Source of the DNA: Candidatus Neomarinimicrobiota bacterium | Lineage (GTDB): Bacteria; Fidelibacterota; JAANXI01 | DNA: 64,000 nt | Direction of reading: 5' to 3' | Assembly (NCBI GenBank): GCA_021734025.1 | Contig: JAIPJS010000002.1 | Coordinates: forward strand, 186,001 to 250,000 | Part shown: piece after piece, positions 45,562 to 54,886 of the stretch | Layout: the number at the start of each line of letters is the position of its first letter | Numbering within the stretch: position 1 is the first letter of the stretch | Made by a program: the position numbers and the translations under genes | Notes under the pieces: generated by a model | What the model saw: only the letters and a program-made list of their open reading frames with translations | Database searches by the model: none | Told to the model about the DNA's origin: nothing

Positions 45562-46515
45562 CTAATCTGCGTCATCTGCGTGCCAATCTTTTTTCAGTAA
45601 ATAGTCGGTAATCGCCCCAACCGCCTCATCCTGTGGATCGTATTCATCTAAATCAAACCATGTCACCTCGTGCTGATTCCGGAACCAGGTCATCTGCCGC
45701 TTGGCATACCGGCGGGAGTTCTTCTGGATTTCCGAAACTGCCTCCTCCATGGATATTTCATCCCGGAGATATTCGATGATTTCCTGGTATCCGACAGTCT
45801 GAAGCGCATTCTCCTCACCGGTGTAGCCCTTTTCCAGGATCTCCATGACTTCTTCCACTAACCCATCCTCAATCATCATCTCCACCCGACGGTTAATTCT
45901 CTCGTATAACTGCTTACGCGGCCTCTTAAGCCCAATAAACCTGTACGGATGCCCAAGACCTCCATGATCTTCGTTAAAATGCGCTGACGGCCGCCTGCCG
46001 GTGACTTCATAGATTTCCAGCGCTCTAATGATTCGTTTGTTATTGTTGGGGTGGATTGTCTCTGCGTAATCAGGATCTATCTTTTTGAGCCGTTCATACA
46101 GAGCTTCATCATTTTTTTCTGCTTCCTCCTGCAAACGCTCACGGATTTCGTCATCTCTGGACGGCGTATCAAAAATCCCCTCAATCAGTGCCTTGATGTA
46201 AAAGCCGGCACCGCCGACGACAAACGGTGTGTGATTTCGCTCGAAAATCCCGTCAATCAAAAGCTCCGCATCTTCGGCGAACTGTCCTGCGGTGTACGTC
46301 TCATCCAAATCAATTACGTCCACCAGATGATGCGGAACTGCCTCCAGTTCCTCCTTACCTGGCTTCGCCGTGCCGATATCCAGATGCCTATACACCTGCC
46401 GCGAATCAGCAGAGATGATCTCGCCGTCAAATTTTTGCGCTAACGGGATACTGATCGATGTCTTCCCAACCGCTGTCGGGCCTACCAGGATGGGGACGAA
46501 GTTGAGATTACTCAT
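45562..46515 (-). CDS. miaA: tRNA dimethylallyltransferase
   Basis: 317 residues: LVGPTAVGKTSISIPLA (P loop), ISADSRQVYRHLDIGTAKP, and a QTVGYQEIIEYL substrate segment. Adds dimethylallyl to A37 of tRNAs. The last six residues (HADDAD) lie in an intergenic-type repeat (45554-45587); see findings. Confidence 0.96.
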   Translation of the reverse strand: MSNLNFVPILVGPTAVGKTSISIPLAQKFDGEIISADSRQVYRHLDIGTAKPGKEELEAVPHHLVDVIDLDETYTAGQFAEDAELLIDGIFERNHTPFVVGGAGFYIKALIEGIFDTPSRDDEIRERLQEEAEKNDEALYERLKKIDPDYAETIHPNNNKRIIRALEIYEVTGRRPSAHFNEDHGGLGHPYRFIGLKRPRKQLYERINRRVEMMIEDGLVEEVMEILEKGYTGEENALQTVGYQEIIEYLRDEISMEEAVSEIQKNSRRYAKRQMTWFRNQHEVTWFDLDEYDPQDEAVGAITDYLLKKDWHADDAD

Positions 46516-46738
46516 GCAGTATTAGAGTATTCAAGTGTTCGGGTGTTCATGTAAAAAAGTTTTTTTGTGTTATTGTGTTAATGTGTTATTGTGTTTCAGT
46601 TACAAGCGTCATGAGTCTTGAGTCCTTAGTCCAGTGTCTTGAGTTTCGGGGCTCCCTTTTTTTACGCAATACGCAGTACGCAATACTTTTTCCCAATACC
46701 TTTATACCCTTATACCCTTATACCTCCCTCCCCCGCCG
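46516..46738. repeat. Word-mosaic intergenic island B
   Basis: Successive tandem words: GTGTTCxx (~46528-46550), GTGTTAWT octamers (~46566-46596), a WSRGTCY heptamer region (~46605-46640), ACGCART heptamers (~46668-46685) and TACCCTTA octamers (~46695-46730). Lies between miaA and mutL. Confidence 0.75.
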
Positions 46739-48568
46739 TCACGTCGGCCGTTCAAACCGCTTATGCAGCTCCTTCAGCGAGAGGTTCACGATCACCGGCC
46801 GGCCATGGGGACAGTGATACGGATGTTCGCACTGAAAAAGCCGATGGATGAGAGTACGCATCTCTTCCTCCGTCAATACGTCGCCGGCCTTGATGGCTGC
46901 CTTGCAGGAATACGACGCCGCCAGTTTGTAATGGGTCGGATTATCCTTGTCCCGTCGCTCCTTATATTCGTCGATGATTTCGCGGATGAGTTTGGCTTCG
47001 TCGCCACCGCGCATATCGCTTGGGGTAGCGTTGAGGACAACGGTATTCTTCCCGAACTCCTTCATCTCAAAGCCGATCTTCTCCAGGTGCGGCAGCAGCT
47101 CCAGCATCAGGTCAAAGTCATCAGCCGAGAATTCTATCACCTGCGGAAACAGCAGTTGCTGGCTGGAGATGTTTTGCTTCTCGAACGACTCCATCGCCTC
47201 CTCGAACAGGATCCGTTCGTGAGCTGCGTGCTGATCCAGGATCACCAATCCGGATTTGATCTGGGACATGATGTACAGCTTATGTACTTGCCAGACTTGC
47301 TCAGCGATGTCCTCCTCCCGGGGCTGTTCTCGCCGGGCGAACCGATTCACCCGCTCAACAAGACCGGTTCGCGCTCCTTCGGAAGATTCCGGGCGCTGCA
47401 TCTGAGATGGCTCCGGTGCCTTATACTGCGGTGATTGTGGCCGCTCTGGTGCCGGGGATTGCGGGCTGTATTTCGGATCCTCCAGCGGGCGTATGGTGTC
47501 TGTCCAGTCCTGCTGCGGTGCGGTATCTTTCCCGTCATCTTCGTCGTCATCGACACCTCTTTGAAACTGTCCCGCCATATGCAGCACATCCTGAAAGCTC
47601 CGTTCCACAACATTCCGGAGATAGTTAAATAGCTGCCACTGGTCCTTGAACTTCACTTCCATCTTGGCGGGATGCACGTTTACGTCAAATTCCTTGGGAT
47701 CGAGTTGGAGATTCAGGACAAAAAACGGGTACTCGCCACGCTGAATCAGGTGCCGGTATCCCTTGTAAATCGCCGAACTCATCAGGCTGTCGGAGATGTA
47801 TCTGTGATTCAGGAACAGGTACTGTTCGCCACGGGACTTCCGCACCATATCCAGGTTGCCGATGTAACCAAAGATGCCAATGCCCCTGTACTCCTCGTCA
47901 ATCTCAATGATATTTTTTGGGTATCCCTTGCCAAAGATGCTGCCGATACGCTCCTTCAGGCTCGCCGGCGGGAGACTTAGGTTCTCCCGATCGTTGTGGT
48001 AAAGTTCGAACCGGATGTCCGGATAGCCCAACGCGAACCGTTTCATAGTCTCGCTGATGTGACGGAACTCTGTCCGCTTCCCCTTGAGAAATTTCCGGCG
48101 CGCCGGCGTGTTGAAGAAGAGATCCTTCACCGCGATCTGGGTGCCGCGATTCATGGCTGTCGGCGTCACATCCTGGATCTCCCCGCCGTGGATTTTAATC
48201 TCATGCCCCACCTCCGCGTCGGGCGTCTGGCTTTTGGCCTCCACCCGGGCCACCGCCGCGATGCTCGCCAATGCCTCACCCCGAAATCCCAGCGTATTAA
48301 TGGCCTCCAGGTCCGATTCCTCCCGAATCTTCGAGGTGGCGTGCCGCTCGAACGCCAGCACCAGATCGTCTCGGTCCATCCCCTGCCCGTCGTCGATGAC
48401 CTGTATCAACTTCTTCCCGCCTTCCTCCACGTGTACCGTAATATTCTCTGCACCGGAATCGATGGAATTCTCCACCAGTTCCTTCAGCGCCGAAGCCGGC
48501 CGCTGCACCACCTCGCCGGCGGCAATTTTATTGGCTATGCTGTCTGATAGTACCTGAATGCTTGACAT
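46739..48568 (-). CDS. mutL: DNA mismatch repair protein MutL
   Basis: 609 residues. N-terminal GHKL ATPase: IAAGEVVQRPASALKELVENSIDSG, DDGQGM, and GFRGEAL. C-terminal half has DQHAAHERILFEE, the DQHA(x)2E(x)4E endonuclease motif, and CPHGRP near the end, so it should nick mismatched DNA as in organisms lacking MutH. A Pro/Ser/Gln-rich linker lies around 345-410. Confidence 0.96.
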   Translation of the reverse strand: MSSIQVLSDSIANKIAAGEVVQRPASALKELVENSIDSGAENITVHVEEGGKKLIQVIDDGQGMDRDDLVLAFERHATSKIREESDLEAINTLGFRGEALASIAAVARVEAKSQTPDAEVGHEIKIHGGEIQDVTPTAMNRGTQIAVKDLFFNTPARRKFLKGKRTEFRHISETMKRFALGYPDIRFELYHNDRENLSLPPASLKERIGSIFGKGYPKNIIEIDEEYRGIGIFGYIGNLDMVRKSRGEQYLFLNHRYISDSLMSSAIYKGYRHLIQRGEYPFFVLNLQLDPKEFDVNVHPAKMEVKFKDQWQLFNYLRNVVERSFQDVLHMAGQFQRGVDDDEDDGKDTAPQQDWTDTIRPLEDPKYSPQSPAPERPQSPQYKAPEPSQMQRPESSEGARTGLVERVNRFARREQPREEDIAEQVWQVHKLYIMSQIKSGLVILDQHAAHERILFEEAMESFEKQNISSQQLLFPQVIEFSADDFDLMLELLPHLEKIGFEMKEFGKNTVVLNATPSDMRGGDEAKLIREIIDEYKERRDKDNPTHYKLAASYSCKAAIKAGDVLTEEEMRTLIHRLFQCEHPYHCPHGRPVIVNLSLKELHKRFERPT

Positions 48569-48743
48569 CAGTTATTCTATAATTCTCCGGTTATTTCAAT
48601 TATCCTATTGAAGCGAGTATCGCCCAATATCGTATTTATCCGATAAGTAATTTAGTGTTCAAGTGTTCAGGTTAATATTGTGTTTACATTATTATTATTT
48701 TTGTCTTTCTCCGCGTCCTTTGCGCCTCAGCGGTAAATTTTAA
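48569..48743. repeat. Word-mosaic intergenic island C
   Basis: Tandem GTGTTC words at ~48654-48675, then a TTTCTCCGCGTCCTTTGCGCCTCAGCGG word series (~48708-48735) leading into the ATCTGCGT element at 48751-48787 inside the neighbouring gene. Confidence 0.65.
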
Positions 48744-50012
48744 TCAGTATTTATCCGTTGTATCTGCGTTCATCTGCGTGCGATTCTGTCCGCCTGGTAA
48801 ACCTAATACATTCTTCCCGATCTCGAATGTCGTCTTATCCCGCAATCCCAGCGATTGGATGGCCGCCTCCAGGATTTCCGTGTAATGTGCGTTTTTCGGC
48901 AGATCCGATTGCTCCCGGTACCACAGACCTGCTTCATATAGCGCCTGATACGGCGCCATCCCCACGATTTCGCTCCCGGTGACTTTTAGTCCTCGCTCCG
49001 AAGCTAGTTCTTTGGTCTTTTCGTATACTTCACGAAGTCCGGTTTCCCTGAAATTCGTCAAATTCATCGAAACCTGCGCGCAATCGTATTCATCCACAAA
49101 CCATCCGATGGCTTTCAGATATTTAAACAATCCCGGTCGCTTCACCGGCTTTCCCGCCAGATTTTCGGGATCCTGTCCATGCATTTGTAGCAGCTCGTAC
49201 AAATCGTATCCGTGCTCACGTTCGGTATGCGAAGCAACTTGCTTAACCGATTCTGCCGAGAACTCACAGGAACCGCAGAAATACAGCCCTTCCTGATGAT
49301 GCTTCACCTTCCCGCGATAATAAAACGGTTCCGTATCCCTCTCTCGGACAGACCGACCCTTTTCACGCAATTCCAGCGCGATATCTTTGGCATAGTCCAC
49401 ATTTTTGGTATCCAGATTGATATTATACGCAATGAGAAATTCCCTTGCGCCTATGGCGGTCACGCCCGCTTTCGGATTTAACTCCGTCGGTCCGAAATCC
49501 GGCCGCCATTCGGGATTCTTCAATTTTTCCGCCATGCCTTCGTACTCACCGCGACGAATATCCGCCAGATTTTTCCGGTTCGGCACGGTAGCAGATTCGG
49601 CATATAGGAAGACAGAAATACCAAGTTCATCTCCCACTTGGTGAGCCACCTCTTCTGCTAAAACACTACACTCTTCCATGGTAATATTTTTCACCGGGAC
49701 GAACGGACAGACATCCGTAGCCCCCATCCGGGGATGCGCGCCGGATTGCTTCCGCATATCGATGAGTTTGCTCGCCTTTTTGATTCCGCGAAACGCGGCT
49801 TCTTTCAGGGGAGCTGGCTCCCCAATGAAGGTCACGACTGTCCGGTTGGTGTCCTTGCCGATGTCAACGTGGAGAACGTCGACACCGGAAACACCGTCAA
49901 TCGCTTCGACGATAGCATCGATAACTGTCCAGTCGCGTCCCTCGCTGAAGTTGGGGACGCACTCCACCAACGGTTGCTCATCTTTAGGATTGTTAACGTT
50001 ATTCGAATTCAT
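48744..50012 (-). CDS. ftcD: Glutamate formiminotransferase with zinc-finger-like insert
   Basis: 422 residues. ECVPNFSEGRD, SGAHPRMGATDVCPFVP and the AYNINLDTKN segment mark the formiminotransferase; a second conserved part, AQVSMNLTNF, follows. Between them an insert of ~60 residues contains Cys246, Cys249, His262 and His267 in C-x2-C-x12-H-x4-H spacing. The enzyme moves the formimino group from formiminoglutamate to tetrahydrofolate. No fused cyclodeaminase domain. The last ~13 residues (NRTQMNADTTDKY) lie in the repeat at 48751-48787. Confidence 0.93.
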   Translation of the reverse strand: MNSNNVNNPKDEQPLVECVPNFSEGRDWTVIDAIVEAIDGVSGVDVLHVDIGKDTNRTVVTFIGEPAPLKEAAFRGIKKASKLIDMRKQSGAHPRMGATDVCPFVPVKNITMEECSVLAEEVAHQVGDELGISVFLYAESATVPNRKNLADIRRGEYEGMAEKLKNPEWRPDFGPTELNPKAGVTAIGAREFLIAYNINLDTKNVDYAKDIALELREKGRSVRERDTEPFYYRGKVKHHQEGLYFCGSCEFSAESVKQVASHTEREHGYDLYELLQMHGQDPENLAGKPVKRPGLFKYLKAIGWFVDEYDCAQVSMNLTNFRETGLREVYEKTKELASERGLKVTGSEIVGMAPYQALYEAGLWYREQSDLPKNAHYTEILEAAIQSLGLRDKTTFEIGKNVLGLPGGQNRTQMNADTTDKY

Positions 50013-50216
50013 TTGATAAAGATAACCAAAACTCTAATGAATCGATAACGGAAGTTCGCCATAAAGATTTTCGTGATTGTAATTTCAAATTGACTTGTTG
50101 AAATAATCAATGTCCTAGGTGCAAATACCGGAACTCCACGGTCGCTATTTGCGTGTGATTACATTGAAAGACAAACGAACCATTCATAATGCATTTCCAG
50201 ACAGGAGGTTTCACGA

Positions 50217-50435
50217 ATGCAACTGAATTATTATCCCGAAACGGATTCGTTATATATCGATTTGTCCTCCAAGATGAGTGTCGAAAGCCAGGAAGTCTCC
50301 ACCGGCGGCGTCTTGGATTACGATGAGGATGGTAATTTGGTAGGCATCGATATCGATAACGCCAGCCGTAAACTGGAACTGAAGGAATTATCTCTCAATA
50401 AATTGCCGTTTGAAGTCCAGTCACTATCTGCCTGA
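50217..50435 (+). CDS. DUF2283 family small protein
   Basis: 72 residues: YYPETDSLYIDLSS, then VLDYDEDGNLVGIDIDNAS, the DUF2283 pattern. Function unknown, often near toxin or mobile genes. AGGAGG lies 8 nt before the ATG. Confidence 0.85.
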   Translation: MQLNYYPETDSLYIDLSSKMSVESQEVSTGGVLDYDEDGNLVGIDIDNASRKLELKELSLNKLPFEVQSLSA

Positions 50436-50474
50436 CCTAAGACACCGAACCCCCAACACTAACAGATTCCGCTT

Positions 50475-51017
50475 TTAATCATTTTTCCACAGAAAGTACC
50501 GATACAATCCAGCCACCACCAGCGAATGCGTTATCACCTGATTTCGAATTATTTCAGGAATACCGCTGAGCGGTCGCGTTTCCATCTCTATCTCCTCGTG
50601 CTCTTGTAAATCCTTCGCATCGGTTAACCTCGCGTTCTGAATGAGGAATGTATAGCATCGGTTCGTCTGAATGGCGGGATTGGCGTCCACGTATCCCAGC
50701 GATATGGGATCGTCGCCGGTGAATCCGGTCTCTTCCTGCAATTCTCTGGCTGCTGCCTTGCCGGGCAATTCGCCCTCGTCCACAAGTCCCCCGGGAATCT
50801 CAAGAGTAATGTCGTCGATACCATGACGGTATTGGCGGATCAACACGACCTCGTCGTCCGGAGTAACGGCAATGACGTTCACCCAGTCCGGCGTATCCAT
50901 GGTGTAAAACTCACCTTTGTTTCCGGTAATAGCTGACTGTCGTTTAACTTTTTTCAGCGTCAAGATATTTGTGTCGAAGATCGTCTCCGATGACAGCGTT
51001 TTCCAGGGTTTGATCAT
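50475..51017 (-). CDS. Nudix hydrolase, ADP-ribose pyrophosphatase-like
   Basis: 180 residues. Nudix box GGLVDEGELPGKAAARELQEETGF with the REL/EET core. IPGG(L) and the N-terminal EFYTMDTPDWVNV match NudF-type ADP-ribose pyrophosphatases. Confidence 0.9.
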   Translation of the reverse strand: MIKPWKTLSSETIFDTNILTLKKVKRQSAITGNKGEFYTMDTPDWVNVIAVTPDDEVVLIRQYRHGIDDITLEIPGGLVDEGELPGKAAARELQEETGFTGDDPISLGYVDANPAIQTNRCYTFLIQNARLTDAKDLQEHEEIEMETRPLSGIPEIIRNQVITHSLVVAGLYRYFLWKND

Positions 51018-51640
51018 GGTAGTATCCGTTTCTGCTGTTTCATAATCTTAATCATACTCCTAATCTTAATCGCTTCTATTTATCAGAGTGTTCGAGTGTT
51101 CGATTATTCAGGTGTTCGAGTGTTCAAGTATTTCGTATTACGTATTGCGTAAAGGGAAACCCAGACGCAAAAATTACGGAATACGCGGTACGCAATATTT
51201 TTCAATCAAATTTGCCTTGACGCTCCGCCACAGGAGGACTACGTCACCGTCCCACAGGTGGATCCCTTCGGAGCAAGTTAAAAACGTGTTAGAGTGTGAC
51301 TGTGTTTCCGCCGTGGCTGAGTGTTATAGTTGTCTTGCGTCATGAGTCCCCGGTCGCTGGTCTTCAGCCTCCGATCTCCGGTTTATTCACTACTTCATTT
51401 TTCAATCTGCATTCTTCAATCGGTGGAAAAGTAAATGGTGCTTGATACTTGGGAATTCAATATGGGAAATTGGACATTGGATATTCAATCTGTTCCTTTC
51501 TCCTTTGAACAAAATCGATTAGGAGTAAGATTAGGATTAAGATTAAGAAAGGACTGAGCGGTAACTCACCCCTCCAATTCCCCTTGCCCGGTTCGGTTTC
51601 GTTTAATAAACTCCCTCTTTCGTTCACGCTAAACATACGG
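51018..51640. repeat. Word-mosaic intergenic island D
   Basis: Inverted copies of a CGATTAAGATTAGGAGTAnGATTA-like word series at 51041-51070 and 51512-51546 flank tandem GTGTTCGA octamers (~51089-51125), ACGCAAT-type heptamers (~51130-51200) and a TTGGGAA-TTCAATA-TGGGAAA-TTGGACA heptamer series (~51449-51490). Confidence 0.7.
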
Positions 51641-51698
51641 GCAAACCATTCTTGACTCAATAGAACATATCAATCAGGACAACAGTGGAATCCGGTCG

Positions 51699-53426
51699 GT
51701 GAAGGCGGTGGACGGAGAATTCGCCATCTCCGGCACGTTTCCCACCATCCAGGATATCATCGACTTTAAGGAGGGAACGGCAAACTTCCAGTACGGCTAC
51801 TACCGCTTCATTCCGCACCCGTACCTCAAGACTGCACAGTCCAGTCTGCGGGAACATTTCGGTGCTCGGTATGTCGTCCTGTATAACTCGCTGCAGACGG
51901 GACTCGCCGAACTCCTCCGGTATCTGGACAGAGCTCCGCGAACGGAATCAGTCCACATCTATTATGAACAGAATATTTCTGCACTTCCTGCCATAGAAGA
52001 CATTACCGGCTCAGAGACGTTTAATTCCATAGAAGTATCCATCTTCTCCATCGATGAATTCACTGGCCAGGATGCCTTCGATCGTACGCGCTGGGCCATC
52101 ATTGCGGTAGAGCAATTTGGCAATTACGATACAGTGCTGGAGCAAAGCGACTATGTACCTTCCCGCAGAGATAATATCGCCGTATTGGCTGCCAAGCCTT
52201 CAAACGATCCCATTGATGTGAAAAAGGCGAAGCTCTGGCTTACACCGTTGAACAAGCCGGACAGTCCCATACGCGGCGCGGCAATATTCGGGAATGCCGA
52301 ACGCCAGCTCATGGAACTTGGTCAACGGACGAAGCGACGGGGCTATTATCTCTCCAGCCGGAATGCCAGGGCCTTGCTGGATGGAGAGTCTGTTACTGAG
52401 TCAGTCAATGTCGTAGAATCTGTGAAAAACAGAATTGCAGAATTGGAAGATGGAACCGACACTTTTCTTTTCCCTTCCGGAATGAACGCCATCCAGACCG
52501 TGTTGGATATCCTTCGGACGCCGGAGAAGCAGCACGTGATCTCCATCGGTCATCTGTACCGGGATACTTTCACCACGCTGAAAAATGCCCCAATTGTGAA
52601 TGCAGGGCCCGAAAACACCTTTCTGGGGGTAGATGAAATCGAAACGCTGGAGAGACACGTTACGCCATCAACGGCCTGTATCATCACAGAATCCATCACC
52701 AACCCGCTGAACGACGTACCGGATTTGGAACTGATTCAGTCGGTTGCCAGGAAACACGATATTCCGGTGGTGGTAGATAACACCATCGCAACCCCGTATA
52801 ACTGTAAACCATTTGATTTCGGTGCGGATTTCGTTATCCACAGCACAACCAAATTCCTGAACGGGAAGAACAATCACGCCGGTGGAGCGGTTATCGTGAG
52901 AGAAGGCAAGTACACCCAAGCGCTGAACGCGTATCAACATCGCTGGGATAACTCTCTGTCTCCGCTGGAAGTTGAAGTACTTCAACAAAATATCCGTGAC
53001 TTTCCGGAACGGATGGAGCGGTTTAATGCAAATGCGTGGCGGTTGGTGGAATTATTACAGAGTCAGTTGCAGGTGAAAGAAGTGTTTTATAACGGGTTAG
53101 AGTCGCACCGAACCTACGATGCGGCGAGACGGATACTTTCTGACTCCAGCAGCGTGGTGAGTTTTACTCTGCAGAAGGATTCATTGGAGGGATTGCGCGC
53201 CTTCTACGATCAGGACTTTGCGCATATAGACAAAGCGCCGACGCTCGGCTCGGATCACACACTCATCTGTCTGTATACGCTATTGACTCACTACGAGGAA
53301 CCAGAAGAATATCTCAAAGAAGTAAACCTGCCTCGCTATCTTATTCGCATAGCCGTGGGATCAGAGAAAGATTTTCAGCCGGTGTTGGATTCGGTACAGT
53401 CGGCGTTCGATAACCTCCCGGACTAA
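51699..53426 (+). CDS. Cystathionine gamma-synthase-like PLP enzyme with degenerate N-terminal domain
   Basis: At least 575 residues. The C-terminal part (~210-575) is a Cys/Met-metabolism enzyme: FPSGMNAIQ (Ser260-Gly-Met), Asp360 in VVDNT, and PLP lysine Lys385 in HSTTKFLNGK. The N-terminal ~205 residues (GYYRF, YNSLQTGLAELL, then GAAIFGNAERQLMEL) resemble a second copy that lacks the lysine. GTG at 51699 is the first usual start, but coding-like sequence (HINQDNSGIRS) continues upstream to about 51648 without an ATG, so the true start may be a rare codon (e.g. ATT). It meets the sulfur-carrier gene tail to tail with a 4-nt overlap. Probably makes cystathionine or homocysteine. Confidence 0.85.
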   Translation: MKAVDGEFAISGTFPTIQDIIDFKEGTANFQYGYYRFIPHPYLKTAQSSLREHFGARYVVLYNSLQTGLAELLRYLDRAPRTESVHIYYEQNISALPAIEDITGSETFNSIEVSIFSIDEFTGQDAFDRTRWAIIAVEQFGNYDTVLEQSDYVPSRRDNIAVLAAKPSNDPIDVKKAKLWLTPLNKPDSPIRGAAIFGNAERQLMELGQRTKRRGYYLSSRNARALLDGESVTESVNVVESVKNRIAELEDGTDTFLFPSGMNAIQTVLDILRTPEKQHVISIGHLYRDTFTTLKNAPIVNAGPENTFLGVDEIETLERHVTPSTACIITESITNPLNDVPDLELIQSVARKHDIPVVVDNTIATPYNCKPFDFGADFVIHSTTKFLNGKNNHAGGAVIVREGKYTQALNAYQHRWDNSLSPLEVEVLQQNIRDFPERMERFNANAWRLVELLQSQLQVKEVFYNGLESHRTYDAARRILSDSSSVVSFTLQKDSLEGLRAFYDQDFAHIDKAPTLGSDHTLICLYTLLTHYEEPEEYLKEVNLPRYLIRIAVGSEKDFQPVLDSVQSAFDNLPD

Positions 53427-54865
53427 TACTGCGGCAGGCTCTCGTCCACCTCTTCTGCCCAGGCGTTGATACCGCCCACCAGATTTTTCACCTTATCAAA
53501 TCCTGATGTCTGCATGAACTCCACGGCCTTGGCGCTGCGGACGCCCGTCCGGCAGTGCACCACGATATCGTCAGCCGTGTTCAGCTCAGCGATCCGCTCA
53601 GGCAATTCGTCCAGCGGGATCAGTTTACTGCCTTCAATCCGTGAAATTTCGTACTCTTCCGGATTCCGGACGTCCAGGATAAAGACATCTTCGTTGTTAT
53701 CTAACTTCTCCTTCAGTCCCTGTGGCGAAATCTCGTACTTGTCGCCCAGATCCTTGGCCTCCTCTTCCTCGCCCCGGATGCCGCAGAACTGCTCGTAGTC
53801 GATGAGTTCGGTTACCGTGGGATTCTCACCGCAGACCGGGCAATCCGGATCTTTGCGGACTTCCAGCTCGCGGAATTTCATCTTCAGCGCGTCGAATAGC
53901 AGAAGACGTCCGGCCAGAGACTCACCGCGGTCGATGAGCAGTTTAATGGTTTCCGTTGCCTGAATGGTGCCAACGATTCCCGGCAGGACGCCAAGCACGC
54001 CGCCTTCGGCGCAGCTGGGTACCAGTCCCGGCGGTGGCGGCTCCGGATAGAGGCAGCGGTAGCATGGGCCGTCTTCCGTGGCAAAGACCGTTGCCTGTCC
54101 CTCGAACCGGAAAATGCTGCCGTATACATTCGGCTTGCCAAGGAGAACGCAAGCGTCGTTCACCAGATATCTCGTGGGAAAATTGTCGGTTCCGTCGACC
54201 ACAATATCGTAATCGTCAATAATATCGAGGGCATTCTCTGAGGTCAGGCGTGTTTCGTGCGGAATGACTTTCACTTGGGGGTTAATCTGATTGATGCGCT
54301 CTGTCGCCGCGTCCAGTTTTTTGCGGCCCACGTCATCCGTAGAATAGATAACCTGTCGCTGGAGGTTGGTAAAGTCCACCACGTCGAAATCGATGACACC
54401 GAGGGTTCCGACACCGGCTGCCGCAAGATACGACACTAGCGGCGATCCGAGTCCGCCGGCGCCGACCACCAGTACTCTGGCCTCACGAAGCGCCTTCTGC
54501 CCCCGCATCGCTACCTCCGGCATAATCAAATGCCGGCTGTAGCGTTCGAGTTCTTCCTGCGATAACTGTCCGTTGTCACCTGTCGGGGCGCCTCCGGCCA
54601 CGGCGGGGATAATGCTGATCACATCATCGTCCTCCGCCGGGGTGTCGGTGCCGTCCAGGTGACGGATATTTTCGTCGTTCAGGTAGACATTGACGAAGTT
54701 ACGGAGCGTATCGTCATCGCCGTACAAATGGTTCTTCAACTCGCCGAACTGATCCGTCAGATCGTCCAGCGCATCGCCGACCGTCTCGCCCTGCACTTCG
54801 GCGGTGTCGTTCCCGTCGGCATATTGCCGGAGGGCAGTCGGAATATCGATGACTATCTTGCTCAT
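53423..54865 (-). CDS. Fusion of sulfur carrier (ThiS/MoaD/CysO-like), E1-like MoeB and rhodanese
   Basis: 480 residues. Residues 1-92 are a ubiquitin-fold carrier ending in PAVAGG (Gly91-Gly92), directly followed by 8-10 linker residues and the MoeB domain (~102-350): GAGGLG (135-140), Zn ligands Cys268/271/342/345, and Cys285. The C-terminal ~375-480 is a rhodanese with Cys438 in HCRTGVRS. MoeB adenylates the carrier and rhodanese donates sulfur to make a thiocarboxylate; but a fused carrier has no free Gly-Gly end, so processing or an alternative is needed. AAAGGAG lies 10 nt before the ATG. Confidence 0.92.
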   Translation of the reverse strand: MSKIVIDIPTALRQYADGNDTAEVQGETVGDALDDLTDQFGELKNHLYGDDDTLRNFVNVYLNDENIRHLDGTDTPAEDDDVISIIPAVAGGAPTGDNGQLSQEELERYSRHLIMPEVAMRGQKALREARVLVVGAGGLGSPLVSYLAAAGVGTLGVIDFDVVDFTNLQRQVIYSTDDVGRKKLDAATERINQINPQVKVIPHETRLTSENALDIIDDYDIVVDGTDNFPTRYLVNDACVLLGKPNVYGSIFRFEGQATVFATEDGPCYRCLYPEPPPPGLVPSCAEGGVLGVLPGIVGTIQATETIKLLIDRGESLAGRLLLFDALKMKFRELEVRKDPDCPVCGENPTVTELIDYEQFCGIRGEEEEAKDLGDKYEISPQGLKEKLDNNEDVFILDVRNPEEYEISRIEGSKLIPLDELPERIAELNTADDIVVHCRTGVRSAKAVEFMQTSGFDKVKNLVGGINAWAEEVDESLPQY

Positions 54866-54886
54866 AGCGTGGTTTCTCCTTTACGC

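Noticed and set aside
45301-51640. CRISPR array
   Set aside because: The repeats are 7-8 nt words with no unique spacers and no cas gene is nearby.
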